DNA of 64,000 nt from Anodontia alba (GCA_964016985.1 OZ024837.1:33887122-33951121); one strand, 5' to 3'; counted from the first letter of the stretch, positions 1 through 43,262 are shown. Notes: generated by a model from the sequence alone, not told the origin. Numbers and translations: made by a program.

Positions 1-23
1 TCATTTAAAATACTAATAAATAA

Positions 24-379
24 CAGCAAAACTTAAATGACTTGAACACCGATGTCTCGTTTTCCATCGCTGATTGGGACTCGTTTTTGAGTCCCCAGGA
101 AATTCTTCCAATAGCTCAAGGAAAAAATATTTAGGGTTATCTTAGAGAAATTTTCTCACTTTATCATGAAAATGTATGTTGTGTGCACTCATTAGAATCG
201 CTTCATCAAGGCGATTTTAATGAGTACACTTAACGTAGAACATCGAAAAGATATCCCTAACATATACCCATTTGCCTCCTGACCTGCCGTTATGACTGAC
301 CCTCAGTGGCTCGAACCACCCATGTCTAGAACAAATTTGCATGATCCCAAACATATTCAAGCCATTGAAGTTTGACTGC
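24..379. mobile_element. Family B palindromic MITE, copy 1
   Basis: The ends resemble CAGTRAAACTTNAATGA and its inverse (GTTTGACTG at the right). The centre holds a hairpin around 185-232 built on ACTCATTAGAATCGC and its complement. The copy is about 356 bp, non-coding and degenerate. Similar copies lie at 13572, 20236, 47213, 55830 and 58972. The end sequence resembles pogo/Tc1-mariner MITEs, but no transposase is present. Confidence 0.7.
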
Positions 380-462
380 ATTCAGATCTTGGAGTAACTT
401 TCATAAAAAATCCAATATTATGCGTTATCCAACAATCATTCAAATTATCATGCTTTCAAAAA

Positions 463-643
463 CAGTTTAATCTCGTTATCTCAAACAATGACTCAGGAAA
501 GTGTTTCAGTCAAACTAAATAAAGAACAGTGTTAGTTTACTTTGCTTTATGGTCTATACAGTTCAATTCCTTTTATTTCAAACTACTGTTATCTCAAACC
601 GAAAAATCAGATCTTTGGAGTTTGAGATAACGAGAATAAACTG
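463..643. mobile_element. Family D MITE, copy 1
   Basis: Inverted ends read CAGTTTAATCTCGTTATC on the left and GATAACGAGAATAAACTG on the right, the right one followed by TA. The interior is AT-rich without an ORF. Related copies are at 24176-24375 and 56918-57241. Confidence 0.65.
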
Positions 644-750
644 TACATTTTTGTTAACAAAACTGTCATGCACATCGAGCAAATGAATTAGAAAAATATT
701 GCCAGTTGTTGCTGGAATGTATACCCTCAGAATACTAAAATTGCTGATTA

Positions 751-886
751 CCTAGCTAGCATCCTAGAAATCTATATATAAATATAACTTTTCGTAGAAC
801 GCTATATCAGACCGTTATTGGCCCGACAGGGTTCCTATCGGGCCGACAGCGGTCCAATATAGCTTTTGGTAGAATGCTAGCTGGGC
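751..886. mobile_element. Family C hairpin MITE, copy 1
   Basis: Inverted ends are CCTAGCTAGCATCCTAG and AGAATGCTAGCTGGGC. The inner stem is built on GGCCCGACAGG and its complement. The same design occurs at 20279-20386 and 61180-61265. Confidence 0.6.
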
Positions 887-1187
887 AGGAATTTCCTATG
901 TGCCGCACTTCTTTATTTTACATTCCTCCATAGTAGGCATCGTACCAGATCATACCAGAGTGTTCCAAGGACCTGAAGAATTAGAAGAAGCAACATTATG
1001 AGGGGCGTTCAAAAAGAAACCGGACAACCACAGTAGCTTTTATAAATTTGGATCTTGGCGTGGGCCGCATCAAGTTAAAAAGTGCCTTTGAACATGCACA
1101 AAACATACGGATTCAGATCATCCTGAACATGTGCAAAGTCTCATCCGGGTATTTGCTCTTCATTTAAACATTCTATGGTATCAAATG

Positions 1188-1290
1188 ATTCTGTTTGCGA
1201 ACAGCAAAGGCCCTGATCAGATTGCATGGACGCACAGGCTGATCTGGACCTTCGCTGTCTGCATATGCCTGAAGACAGGTTTTCGCATGG
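1188..1290. repeat. I/J-type hairpin remnant
   Basis: A degenerate inverted repeat runs from GCGAACAGCAAAGGCCCTGA to CTGATCTGGACCTTCGCTG. It belongs to the AGATCAGAC...GTCTGATCT hairpin class seen throughout the window. Confidence 0.45.
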
Positions 1291-1359
1291 CACGGTCCAT
1301 GTATTCCCGATTGGTTACTTCTCAATATGAATTCCTACAATAAAATGAACTCTTTCTTA

Positions 1360-1505
1360 GGTTCAGTTTGGAGTTTTATGGCCCAATCAACAATGTTAAG
1401 GTCATGTCGGGCCAGTCCGTTAACCTACTCACACTTTTCCTTGGCAAGCTAAGTAATCTAAGAGATTGATCAGTATTTTGAGCACATACTTTCGCCAGTA
1501 ACTGT
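1360..1505 (-). mobile_element. 3' half of tRNA-type SINE (family S1)
   Basis: On the minus strand this matches the 3' half of the complete SINE at 11364-11673, including the stretch around GACATGACC and the terminal part next to CCAAACTGAACC. The tRNA head is missing, so it is a truncated copy. Confidence 0.55.
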
Positions 1506-1675
1506 TTCCTGTAATTGTTTCCTGGATAGTTTTTTTTAATACAAACTTATATTTAAGAAGTTATCGCGAACATTTAATTCGAAAAAGATAACAGTCGAGT
1601 TGTTAAAATTTCGGACCTTAAGGGATACCTACGCCAAGTTATTATTATCGTGTTTCATCGAAATGCCTTTATTAA

Positions 1676-1746
1676 ATGCAAACAGTGTAGGTCAAGATCA
1701 GACGCTGCACTCAGCGGTGTCTGATCTGGGTCTACACTATTTGCCA
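1676..1746. repeat. I-type hairpin
   Basis: Inverted repeat: GCAAACAGTGTAGGTC, then a stem AGATCAGACGCTGC and its near complement, closing with GGGTCTACACTATTTGCC. It belongs to family I, but no family I ends are clear here. Confidence 0.5.
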
Positions 1747-1749
1747 ATG

Positions 1750-3120
1750 TCCCTTTTATCGGGTGCCAGGCTTAAATGGATTCAGAAATGATTGTGAAAC
1801 TGGCCCTAGGTTTTGTCACAATGCGATCCCATTCATAAAGTGTCTGGCAATTGGAAAATCTTATGAAGGTGTCTTCCTGGATACATCGTCTTGGCAGAGT
1901 GACCCCCCTTTGGGTTAAGTTCTAAAACAATACATTAGTCTTTATAAAGATTTTACTGACTTTATTTACTTTATTTATGGCTGCATTTCATCTGCATTTT
2001 TTGTCAGTAATTTCTATCTTATATAGATCCTTTATTCAAACTTTTTTCGCCAGCTGATGTATTTCTACTTGACGTCGTCGCCATTGATGTCATGTGACAC
2101 TGACGTCGTTTTCTGTCTACTAGTATATTACACTTGATAATATAGAAATGAACTTTATTTTTATGGATCTTATCGCTGTATTAACTCCGGCGAATTACTC
2201 ACAAAATGAATAATGTCTGAAATCCTGAAAAATATTAATTCATTCCTTATAATTCCAACTTTGTCATCAAAGTGTTATAAATGTTGCCAAAAAATGTCAA
2301 CCTTTGAGACGGCGACAAGAACAGAGATCCAATGAATTTATGTTTCCTGACTTTATAGACCACTACAATGCTATTGTTTTCATCCGGGATACTGATCACG
2401 TGATCACAATATTATGCCACGTGACCAATAATTACGGCTGGCAAAAACGTTTCCGGTTCCATCGATACCAATTGACTCAAGCCAAATTTTACCTGGATAA
2501 ATAATTCCTTTTGGTTAATATTCACTCTGAAATTTTTATCTTTTGTTTAAAATTAAGAAGCAATTGACTGCTTTTGCTAAGATGAATACGCCTGTTTCAA
2601 GGATAATTTCCGCTAGCGGCAGGCACGCGCGCAACCGTAATACTGGCTTTATGGTGTCCATTTTAGCGCCTAGGTTTAGCTAGTTGATAGATAAAATTTG
2701 TGTTAATATTTGTGGTTATGTCATTTAAATGATCAGTCGATGAAAATCTCTTCTGAAAACAAACTTTTGACGAAAGAAAGCTGCTTTATTTTTCTGAAGA
2801 AAATAAAATCGGCCATTTCACTGTCCGTTCAACGTAAACAACAACATTCTGCCAACCATACTAGAACGAGGCTAGAATCTACTCTCCGATTAAGACACAG
2901 AGGTTCCGAATGATTTTTTTTGTAAGACGTAGTGTTTGTATTGGTCCACTCTTGTGTAAAACTCTTCCTCCAACCAATCAGATTGCGTGAAATGTGCATA
3001 AAGATGAGGAGTTGGAATTATAGGCCAATGAAGGCCCAAACGATGTGTAAATAAATATTTTCAGACATTTCAGAGTTGTTTACGAACGTTTGTCATCATC
3101 CCTCAATATAATGTAAGCTT
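1750..3120. other. Intergenic or last-intron DNA, nothing recognised
   Basis: AT-rich sequence without a convincing gene or repeat. The last exon of the desaturase (a short C-terminal tail starting with one base of a split codon after 3123) would lie in this direction. I looked for one in the minus strand of 1-3110 and found none. Confidence 0.4.
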
Positions 3121-3122
3121 AC

Positions 3123-34588
<31,466 letters not shown>

Positions 34589-34589
34589 T

Positions 34590-35100
34590 TTAACACTGTG
34601 TTTTCCGGGTCGCGCGTCCAAACGGAAACGAAAGTACAAATAGAGCGAGGTTATCTGTATCACTCAAGCGCACACTACAAAATTAATATATTACAAAGCG
34701 TCTTACTGGGACAGATCAAGTCAAGCGGGTGCCCGACAGGTATTTGTTTACACGTATCCTTAGAAACGTCACCCCATTGTTGAAAGGTACACAAATGATC
34801 CGATTGTATAAGCAGGTAGTTTATCGCTGACGTGGTTATTAGATCTATTAATACTTGTGATTACAATAATAATTTTTATGTAACGTGTGAAATATAGGCT
34901 AAATAATAATTTAAATTTGAGGCTTTTGTGTTAAAAAAAATGAAAAAAATAATTACTTATATGGGGTTTATTTCAGGAAAACGACATACATGCGCAACAT
35001 CACGTTCAACACATTTGTTTTACTGAAACGTTGGTAACTTTGTCAACGTCCAGAAATTTGATCCGTGTTGCACTAAAATGTACACATTGTCAGCTAACTT
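34590..35100. promoter_or_regulatory. Presumed 5' flank or 5'UTR intron of the desaturase
   Basis: The region upstream of exon 1 has no ORF of note. I could not identify a TATA box or SRE/NF-Y sites with confidence. The role is assigned by position only. Confidence 0.3.
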
Positions 35101-35103
35101 TAG

Positions 35104-35309
35104 CTTTACCACTCTCTAAACTAATTAGGCAGACGACAAATTGACGATTTTTACTTAATTTTACCAGAAAATAGGCTTTGATATTTCATGCAAAATATCT
35201 TTCAAGGAGACAATTTGCGTGAAATCACTAAACCTTATTTTCTGGGAAATTAAAAGAAAGATGTTTCAAATGTCATCTGATGATTTTTTTTTACACAGCA
35301 TACTAAGCG
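35104..35309. mobile_element. Family H MITE, copy
   Basis: TTACCACTCTCTAAACTAAT at the left and ACACAGCATACTAAGCG at the right. The inner pair is CCAGAAAATAGGCTTTGATA and ACTAAACCTTATTTTCTGGG. Confidence 0.75.
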
Positions 35310-35379
35310 ATAATAGCATGTCACCCTATATATTGCATCTCGTTATGTGTAAATAGTTTAAAAATAAACTGGTTTCTCT

Positions 35380-35466
35380 CCAGCGGGCACATGGCGTTTA
35401 TGCAACGTCGGCTCAACATCGATGCAACGTTGAGACGACGTTGTATAAACTTCATGTGCCTGCTGG
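35380..35466. mobile_element. Family P palindrome, copy 3
   Basis: CCAGCGGGCACATGGCGTTT to AACTTCATGTGCCTGCTGGG, with AACGTTGAGACGACGTTGT inside. The best-preserved copy of the family here. Confidence 0.78.
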
Positions 35467-35624
35467 GTCAGTTGTGTGTGTAGGTCAATGCGTGCGTGCG
35501 TATGTGCGCGCTGATATGATAACTGTATATCACAACTCCGTCGGTAGAATATCGGAACGGTAATCTTAGGGTCTTGCGTGCTCCCACCCATTACCGCCTT
35601 GACTATTGTCAACATTTATTAGAT

Positions 35625-37465
35625 CTATTATTCTTCTTCTTATTATTATTATCAGAAGTAGTAGTTCTTCTTGTTATATTAATGGTAGGTGTAGTAGTAG
35701 TAGTAATAGTAATAGAAGTAGTAGTAATAGTATTAGTAGTAGTATAGTGTTAATATTATTGCAATAGCAGATAGCAATAGGAACAATATTGCTAGTAGTA
35801 GTATAGTAGCAACAGCAATAGTAGTAATAGCAGCAGTAATAGCAGCAGTAGTGGTAGCAGTGGCAGCCGTAGTTGTAGTAGAAGTAGTAGTAACTGCAGC
35901 AGTAATAGAAGTAATAATAGTACTAGTAGTAGCAGCAGCAGCAGTAGCAATAGTAGTAGCAGTAGCAGCAGCAGCAGTAGTAGTAGTTGAGGTTGAAGTA
36001 GTAGTAGTAGTTTGTGTTGAAACAGTAGTAGTAGCAGCAGCTGTATTAGTAGAAGTAGTAGTAATAGTAGTAGACATAGTAGAAGTATAGTAGTAATAGT
36101 GGTAGCAGTATCAGCAGTAGTAATAGTAGTAGTAGCAGCAGTAATAGTAGTAGTAGTAGTAGCTGGAGTGGTAGCAGCAGGAGTTGTAGTCGTGGTAGCA
36201 GTAGTAGTAGTAGTAGAAGCATCATTGATTGTAGTAGTAGAAGAAACAGCAGTAGAAGAAGTTGTACGGGTAGAAGCAGCAGCAGCAGTGGTATTAGTAG
36301 TTGTAGTAGTAGCAGCAGCAGCATAGGCAGTAGTAGTAGCGGCAGTAGTAGTAGTAGTAGTTGTTGTAGTATAAGTAGTAGCTATATCAGCAGAAACAGA
36401 AGTAGTAGTAGATGTTGTAGAAGTAGACGCAACAGCAGCAGCAGTAGTAGTAGAAATATGTGTAGTATTATTATTAGTAGCATCAGCATCAGCAGCAGCA
36501 GTAGTAGTATTAGTAGTAGTAGTAGTGTAGCAGCAGCAGTGGTGGAAGTATTAGTTGTAGTAATAGTAGTATCAGCAGCAGAAGTAGTAGTTGTGATAGC
36601 AGCAGTGGTAGAAGTAGTAGTTGTAGTACTAATAGTAATAGTAGTAGTAGAAGCAGCAGCAGCAGCAGTAGTAGTAGTTGTAGTAGTAGTAGCAGCAGTA
36701 GTAGAAGTAGTAGTAGTAGTAGTAAGAGCAACAAAAGTGATAATAGTAGTAGATGTAGCAGTAGAAACAGCAGTAATAGAACTAGATGTTGTAATAGTAG
36801 AAGCAACAGCAGCAGTGGGTGTAGAAGTAGTTGTATCATTATTAGTAGTAGCAGTAGCGTTAGTAGTAGTAGTAGCAAAAGCAGCAATAGTAGTAGCAGC
36901 AGCAGTGATAGTAGAAGGTGTAGTAGTAGTAGCAAAAGCAGTAGTAGTAGCAGCAGCAGTGGTATAAATAGTAGTTGAAGTAGTAGTAGTAGAAGCAGCG
37001 GCAGTGGTAGCAGTAGTAGTTATAGTAGCATTAGCAGCAGCAGCAGTAGTGGTAGTAGTAGTAGTTTTAGTTGCAGTAGCAGCAGAAGTCGTAGTAGTAG
37101 TAGTATTTGTTGTAGTAGTAGCAGCAGTAATTGTAGTAGGAGTAGTAGTTGTAGTAGAAGTAGTAGTAGTAGTAGCAGCAGAAGTGTTAGTGGTGTAGTA
37201 GTAGTAGTAGTAGTAAATGTAGTAGTAGTAGCAGCAGTAGTAGTTGTTGTAGTAGTAGTTGTAGTTATAGTAGCGACAGCAGTAGTAGTTGTAGTAGTAG
37301 TTGTTGTAGCAGTAGTAGTAGCAGCAGTAGTAGTAGCATTTGTAGTTTTACGTTTAGTAATAATAGTAGTAGTCGTAGTTGTTGAAGTAGTAGTAGCAGT
37401 AGTAGTGGCAGAAGTAGTTGAAGTAGTATTAGCAGCATTAGTAGTAGTAGTAGCAGTTGTAATTT
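35625..37465. repeat. 1.8-kb imperfect (TAG)n trinucleotide block
   Basis: Interspersed TAG, CAG, TTG and GAA triplets keep a three-base rhythm for about 1,840 bp. All six frames give low-complexity poly-Val/Leu/Thr or Ser ORFs of up to 197 residues; none is a credible gene. Point changes are mainly at positions that give CAG or TTG. A shorter run of the same composition is found at 38640-38673. Intergenic. Confidence 0.95.
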
Positions 37466-37786
37466 TTACGTTGAGTTCGCTCTGCTGGTTTCTTTGTAAC
37501 ATAGGTAGGGAAAAAAAACACCAACGAAATAATATATATATAGCCAAGCAAATAATATAATCAAAGCACTGCGAGTGCTGATTGGGCGATTGTTTGTGAA
37601 CTTTGGAGAGCATCAGGCAAATTTTGCATCTGGTTGGCAGTTTAAATCAAAATCAGGCTTAAAGAATGTAGTACTTTAAATCGGGCTTGAACATATTGGA
37701 GGGTCACTGATGAGGCCTAATTGGCTGAAACTAGCTAGTGTGATCTAGAAATTTGTACACTCGACCGTTTTCAGTTCTTTGGTGTA

Positions 37787-37925
37787 CATCCCGAAAACAC
37801 GCCTATATAATTTTGACCCCCTTAAACCCCACTTTTATATAGTAAAACTGGGGTTTACAGGGGTATACATTATTTTTATTATTTTGCTAAAAATCATCGC
37901 CTCGGGTGTGCCTCGGGTGCCTGGT
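37787..37925. mobile_element. Family A MITE, copy 9 (truncated)
   Basis: Begins CATCCCGAAAACACGCC and runs to TACATTATTTTTATTATTTT. The core is missing and replaced by ATCGCCTCGGGTGTGCCTCG and GGTAGCGTTA, a word also near 26813 and 31285. Confidence 0.75.
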
Positions 37926-38026
37926 AGCGTTAAAAATCCGCAACAATCCCTGTGTGAAATTTATAATTATTTAAAAATATTTACAGAAGGACACTTGCGT
38001 TCATAAAATAATTGATAGAACGTACA

Positions 38027-38282
38027 CATCACGAAAACATGCCTATACAATTCTGACCCCCTTAAACCCCACTTTTATATAGTAAAACTGGGGTTTACAG
38101 GGGTATACATTATTTTATTTTGCTAAAAAACATAGATTGTGGCGAGGCGAGGCGGTTCTAACGAGTACCCACGATCTATGTGTTGAGCAGAAATATGAAA
38201 AATATCAGAATTTTTATCTGAAAATTTTCATTTTTTGGTGGTAAAATTTTCAGCATACTTGAATAGGCATGTTTTCATAATG
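38027..38282. mobile_element. Family A foldback MITE, copy 10 (core partly deleted)
   Basis: CATCACGAAAACATGCC to GGCATGTTTTCATAATG. The left half of the hairpin cap is deleted (GATTGTGGCGAGGCGAGGCG). Confidence 0.88.
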
Positions 38283-38583
38283 CAAGGTGTAATATTTAGT
38301 TTCATTGGCAGTTTCCTGTGGAACTTTCGAAACTGTTTTGAATATGGAGCAATACTTTCTCACGGATGTCTCTTGGCGGTGATTAGGCAGTTTGCAGTAA
38401 GGAAACGTTCACCTATTGTTCACTATGGGACAACCCCAACCCCCCCCCCCCCCTCCCTTTAAAAACTGTATACAGACATATGGTCCTGTGTGGAGGGCGA
38501 AGAGTCAGTTCAGTACACAGGCAACCTGTACGCCTACAAAATCGCTAGGCACTATAGAAGATATCAATGAAACGATAAAGATT

Positions 38584-38776
38584 CCCAGCTGGTGTACGAC
38601 ATCGAAACAACGTCGTTTCAACGTTGAATCAACGTCCCTTGTAGTAGTAGCAGCAGTTGTAGTGTTAATGTAGCACTACCGTCCCTGACGTTTGATCAAC
38701 TTTGGAACAATGTTATTACCCTGATGTTAAATCAATGTTCAAACAACATTGTTTTTAACGATGTATGCCTGCTTGG
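38584..38776. mobile_element. Family P element, copy 4, with internal TAG run
   Basis: CCCAGCTGGTGTACGACATC and TGTATGCCTGCTTGG at the ends; AACGTCGTTTCAACGTTGAA inside. A TTGTAGTAGTAGCAGCAG run (38638-38672) interrupts it. Confidence 0.5.
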
Positions 38777-38779
38777 TTC

Positions 38780-39231
38780 AGATCTGACCGCACAGATTCT
38801 CAAAATACTACTGATTGTCACTGACAGCTTTTGCAGCGAGGACCATTATCGCGCCAAATGAAATCTGACAAGAGGTAAAGGGACAATACATCATCTGCTA
38901 ACGAACAAAGATCACTGCAACAGACGAACCCCCTCGGAACCTACTTGGGGAGCGGTAGACTAGCTCCAGTCTCCGGTGACTGAATATTTATTCTTGTAAT
39001 CCTGTTTAATTATCCACAAGAATAAAACCAAAATAATATCATGACTATAAAGGCTGGTCACTAGTTCACTAGAGACTGAAGCCAGTCTAGGTGATCGGAG
39101 GAGGTTTGTATAGCAGTTTTACTCTCACGAAAACACATTTTTTTTATTGATCCCATTTTCCCTTTTGTCAATCCATACATGCACCGTGATTTGTGCAGCC
39201 TAACCCGGTAGGGTATTCGCTGCTTCTTTCC

Positions 39232-39265
<34 letters not shown>

Positions 39266-39450
39266 AAGCATCGCCTGCAGAACTATTGGTAGATTTCCTG
39301 GGTGTAGCGGGAATGTATAAAGGAACAAATATTTTGGCAAATTGATATTTTTATTTCATCTGTTTATTGTAAGATTTTCATTAATAACAATATATTAATT
39401 AGTATGTAATCCGAAATTCATGTAAAAATAACCACTGAAATCCAACTAAA
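38780..39450. other. Intergenic DNA, nothing recognised
   Basis: A T run at 39235-39263 and AT-rich sequence. No gene. Confidence 0.45.
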
Positions 39451-39451
39451 T

Positions 39452-39561
39452 TACCGTATATATCCCAAGTACTCGGACAGGCAGGCCTGGTCGAACAGTG
39501 TAGACCCTGATCAGACGCTGTAGAATTCGGCGTCTGATCAGGGTCTGCACTGTTCGCAAAC
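39452..39561. mobile_element. I/O-type hairpin element
   Basis: ACCGTATATATCCCAAGTAC and GGACAGGCAGG precede a hairpin CGAACAGTGTAGACCCTGAT to CAGGGTCTGCACTGTTCG. The end sequence is like that at 45446. Confidence 0.55.
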
Positions 39562-39564
39562 ATT

Positions 39565-40060
39565 CCAGCAATTTTTGACACAGACACATCAACAGGTAGT
39601 AATAAAGCAGTGTTGAAAATTTCATTGCTGCTTATGAAGAGTCTCAGCAAAACCGAGACTCCCATTTTCTTATCTGTAATGTATTCTTTGTTTCCAAAGG
39701 CTATCTTTCTGACGTTTATTGTTCAAATTTAGGGACAAGTATTGAAAGGGGTTAAAGGGAAAGACAAGGTTGATAAAAACTGTACCTGATACGCCAGATC
39801 TTGACAAACCATGTATTTGAATGTCAGTTTCATAAATTGAATGAAAAATAAGGAAGTTATTGAGGTTTGAAGTTTTCAAAATTGCTTTTATTGGAGCAGC
39901 CATTTTGAATATTTAACGAGGCTTTATGACGTCATAGCGTCTTAGTTAAATATGCAAAACTTAAACAAATAATATCTGCAGCAATATTTTAGCTCCGTAT
40001 TTGTCTTCATAGCTTCTGTTCTTTTGATTTTGCTTGCAAACCCGCACCATTTGCTGTCAC
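39565..40060. other. Intergenic DNA, nothing recognised
   Basis: A perfect palindrome TATGACGTCATA lies at 39925-39936 (a CRE core), but no gene starts nearby. Confidence 0.4.
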
Positions 40061-40061
40061 A

Positions 40062-40130
40062 AACACACACACGCGCACACACGCACGCACGCGCGCGCGC
40101 GCACACACACTTACACACACACACACACAA
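40062..40130. repeat. (CA)n/(CG) microsatellite
   Basis: CACACA with CGCGCG interruptions. The poly-Cys/Val ORF on the minus strand is an artefact. Confidence 0.95.
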
Positions 40131-40552
40131 ATTGAAAGGTCCACAACCCTCTTAAATATTCAAAATGGCGATGCTTGATAAAATTTTAAAATCTTAAATA
40201 AACATCATTAACTTCCATAATCTGTATCCGATTTTGATCAAATTTGTTCAACAAGCATATTGTCAAGATCTTTCATCTCCGGTACATTCTTCACCAAGCT
40301 TGCTTTTCCCCTTAAAGTGTCCGAATACTTAGGATAAATACGATATATCGTTTATGGACCTCGACATGCAAAAGAGTGTCTTCGGGGCTTATGCGGGTAA
40401 CAACGGCTCAGATCAGCCTGCGCGTCTAAGCAGTCTGATCAGGGCGTCGGTATCCGCTTACGTATATCGTTAGACACTGGAGAATACAAGAACGAGCAAC
40501 TGATGCACAGGCTAATCTGAGATTTCAGTGTTCTTATATGCCCCGATGACCT

Positions 40553-40648
40553 CCCAGTGGGCACATGACCTTATGCAGCGTCGCGTCAACGCGTGCGATA
40601 AAGTTATGACGTTATGTCGACGTTTTCACAACGTTGCGTGCCCGCTGG
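40553..40648. mobile_element. Family P palindrome, copy 5
   Basis: CCCAGTGGGCACATGACC to AACGTTGCGTGCCCGCTGG with TTATGACGTTATGTCGACG inside. Confidence 0.7.
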
Positions 40649-40821
40649 ACTCTACACATAACGCGGACCATTTGGCAAATTTTGCAGTCTAATTTCAAAC
40701 GTTTTCATATCATTTCTTTTTCAGATCACTGGACTGATTTGAGTCGTCGCTGTTCGCGTATGTCAAAAAAAGACATGGACTTTCTCCCACATCAAATAGG
40801 CCACAATTCAACTGATTTCAA

Positions 40822-40993
40822 TTAAACTCTGGGAAAAAATCAGCAGACGACATTTTGATTTTTTTTCCACAGAAAATTGTATTTGATGATATTTCATGCA
40901 AATTGTACCTGTCACATCCTATTTTCTGGGAAAAATAAGATAGATATATAAGTAATTTGACGTCTGCTGAAATTGCTCATACAGAGGTAAAGA
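40822..40993. mobile_element. Family H MITE, copy
   Basis: AACTCTGGGAAAAAATCAGC and AATCAGCAGACGACATTTTG at the left, GACGTCTGCTGAAATTGCTC at the right. The inner palindrome is centred on GATATTTCATGCAAATTGTA. Confidence 0.75.
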
Positions 40994-41155
40994 CAAAAGG
41001 CTTATGAATCTAATCCAATATTTCATCTGACTCTTTCAAACCCGATTTTTGGGCAAACTTACATAAGGAAACAGTGTAGACCAAGGTCAAACTGCTCCAA
41101 ATGATAATTTGATAAAGGTCTATATAACAAAGTATGCAAATATACATGTACTTGT

Positions 41156-41363
41156 TTAACCCATTTCGAGTGGATTCTTCCATCCGGTCTGTTTCCAGTA
41201 GCAGGGTGTCTGCTTAGTTTTTATTGTTGGTATATTCATAGACATTTCTGTAATTAATACAAACAGTGTAGACCCTGATCAGACGCCGCATGCGGCGTCT
41301 GATCTGGGTCTGCACCATTTGTCAGTTACCCTTTTTGGGGTCTCCAGATTAAAATTGGTTATT
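41156..41363. mobile_element. Family I MITE, copy
   Basis: Starts TTAACCCATTTCGAGTGG. The hairpin GATCAGACGCCGCATGCGGC is perfect. Ends GTCTCCAGATTAAAATTGGT. Confidence 0.75.
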
Positions 41364-41386
41364 CTATGAAAAAAAACAAAAAAAAA

Positions 41387-41610
41387 ACTGAATGAACTCT
41401 TCAAACTCGCTATTTGGACAGATCTATTTTCAGTATCAGGGGAGTCTGGTTTAGTTTATTTTCCAATTATCTCTCTTACAGAAATTCAAGTGTATCTTAC
41501 AAACAGTGTCAATCCTGATCAGGTGCCGCGTTCTGTAGCGTGTAATCTTGATCTACACTGTATAGTTTCTCTCTTTGAGACACTGGGCAATTACTAGTTC
41601 AATTTTCAGG
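41387..41610. mobile_element. Family I MITE, degenerate copy
   Basis: The hairpin ACAAACAGTGTCAATCCTGA to TTGATCTACACTGT is eroded. Ends only weakly like the family. Confidence 0.5.
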
Positions 41611-41674
41611 ATAAGCATGGCATAGAATCATGGTGTCGGACTATGTAGACTTAATACGGTATGTGGTAAAATAT

Positions 41675-41912
41675 TTAACCAATTTTAGGTTGAATAAATT
41701 CCTCCACACTATGTATTGGTAGAGTCCAATTTTAATTTTAGATATGTCAGACTATGTTATTCAGATATTCCTCGACAAAAATGCCTAAATTGTTTGAAAA
41801 CAGTGGATACCCTGATCAGACGCCGCATTCTGTGGCGTCTGATCTGGGTCTGCATTGTTTATCAATTACCCTTTTGAGAGGTGGGGTAGGGGTCTCCAGA
41901 CTAAAATGGGTT
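41675..41912. mobile_element. Family I MITE, copy
   Basis: TTAACCAATTTTAGGTTG at the left, CCAGACTAAAATGGGTTAT at the right. The hairpin is GATCAGACGCCGCATTCTGT. Third family I element in a row (41156-41912). Confidence 0.8.
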
Positions 41913-42277
41913 ATACTTCGACAATTGTTTCCAAAGTGTTCGCTTGGATCATTCAAAATTCATTTTCAAGAAACAATATGAACACAACTATGTATTTTCA
42001 AACAAAATTATATTTAGCAATAAAATACAATATTTTTTTTTTCCAAACAAACATACACAAAAGGGGTGGATGGTTTAAATCTTTTATCATCATAGACGAC
42101 TCTAGGTCGACACACGGACAAAACTACAGGGCTCTCTAGGTGAGTACAAAATTGAAACACGACGCAGGAAAAAATCCCTGTGTCATACGTGAAGGCCCAG
42201 ACGAACCTGCGCATCCGCACAGTCTAATCAGGGCGTTCATTGTCCATAGTATCAGTCTATAGTATCCATTGATTCTG

Positions 42278-42350
42278 TAAGCGAGCAGCGAAGGTCCAGA
42301 TCAGACTGCGCGGATGCGCAGTCTGATCTGGGCCTGCGTGGCTCGCATAT
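42278..42350. repeat. J-type perfect hairpin
   Basis: GCGAGCAGCGAAGGTCCAGA, then TCAGACTGCGCGGATGCGCA and its complement to GGGCCTGCGTGGCTCGC. Confidence 0.75.
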
Positions 42351-42604
42351 GGCATTTCTTGCCCTGCGAACAAATTCTTTTCCCACCGCGAATATGTACA
42401 CAAACCTGAACATATGCTCAGGTCGGACAATATCTTCTTTGCTCACCTACCCATGCAGTAGAGGGACATTTCTACAATACATGTAAAAGAGTTTAGATCC
42501 TGGTCAGACTGCGCTGGTGCACAGCCTAGCCTGGATAATCACTCTTAGCGTGTTAGAAAAGTGATGGTGTCTGCACGGACTACAGTCACACAGTATGGTC
42601 CAAT

Positions 42605-42813
42605 TAACCTTTTACCATTCTCTTGGCTAACTCAGCAGACGACAAATTGATGCTTTTTTTCTTACTTGCTCGGAAAACCGGAATAGACATTTCATGCAAA
42701 TTGTCCCAGCTGGAAACAATTTGCATGAAATGCCAAGTGTGTCCTGGGAAAAATACAAAAAAATATTTCAAAATGTCGTCTGCTGAAAATTTTACCCAGA
42801 GGGCTAAGTGTTA
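42605..42813. mobile_element. Family H MITE, copy (reference copy)
   Basis: AACCTTTTACCATTCTCTTG at the left, TTTTACCCAGAGGGCTAAGT at the right. The inner palindrome has CATTTCATGCAAATTGTCCC and its complement GGAAACAATTTGCATGAAAT. Confidence 0.82.
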
Positions 42814-42819
42814 AAATAA

Positions 42820-43260
42820 AACAATTCGCTTTGACACGTGAATATATATTTTATTTAAATTTTATAGAAACTATATATCTAAAGGAACTATTTTAGACAT
42901 AAAATAAACTTAGCAGCGCTGCGTCCTTCCAAAACGCAGAATTAATATTTTATTTTAAATTTAAATATACTTTTTTAAACCTAATTTTAAACTGACAAAT
43001 CTCCTCCAATGCATAATCCTTTATATTTTATCGTTAACTAAATAAACTTTTTCAAACCCAGTATTGAACTCACAAATCTCCTTCACAGCATAATCATTTG
43101 TATATTTTGGTATTGTCGTCAGATATAGAAATGGTTTTCTAAAATTGTTTTTCTACAGATCTGTTTTTCGTAGAAATTTGGCAACGAAAATGTAAGTATA
43201 CAGATCGGCATAAATTGGTAGAAAACGGTATAATCACAGTCTACACTGGCCGCATTTATA
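42820..43260. other. Intergenic AT-rich DNA, nothing recognised
   Basis: A weak duplication of CCTAATTTTAAACTGACAAATCTCC and a similar stretch 90 bp on. No gene. Confidence 0.4.
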
Positions 43261-43262
43261 CA

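Noticed and set aside
1..3110. Last exon of the desaturase
   Set aside because: I looked on the minus strand for a CAG/ acceptor followed by a short tail of the type usual after FADLV, and found none that I would defend.
35733..37613. Long ORFs (up to 197 residues) on both strands of the TAG block
   Set aside because: All are poly-Val, poly-Leu, poly-Thr or Ser runs from a three-base repeat that contains few stops in some frames; no domain or conserved start.
39925..39936. TATGACGTCATA as a functional CRE promoter
   Set aside because: No gene start or transcript evidence nearby.
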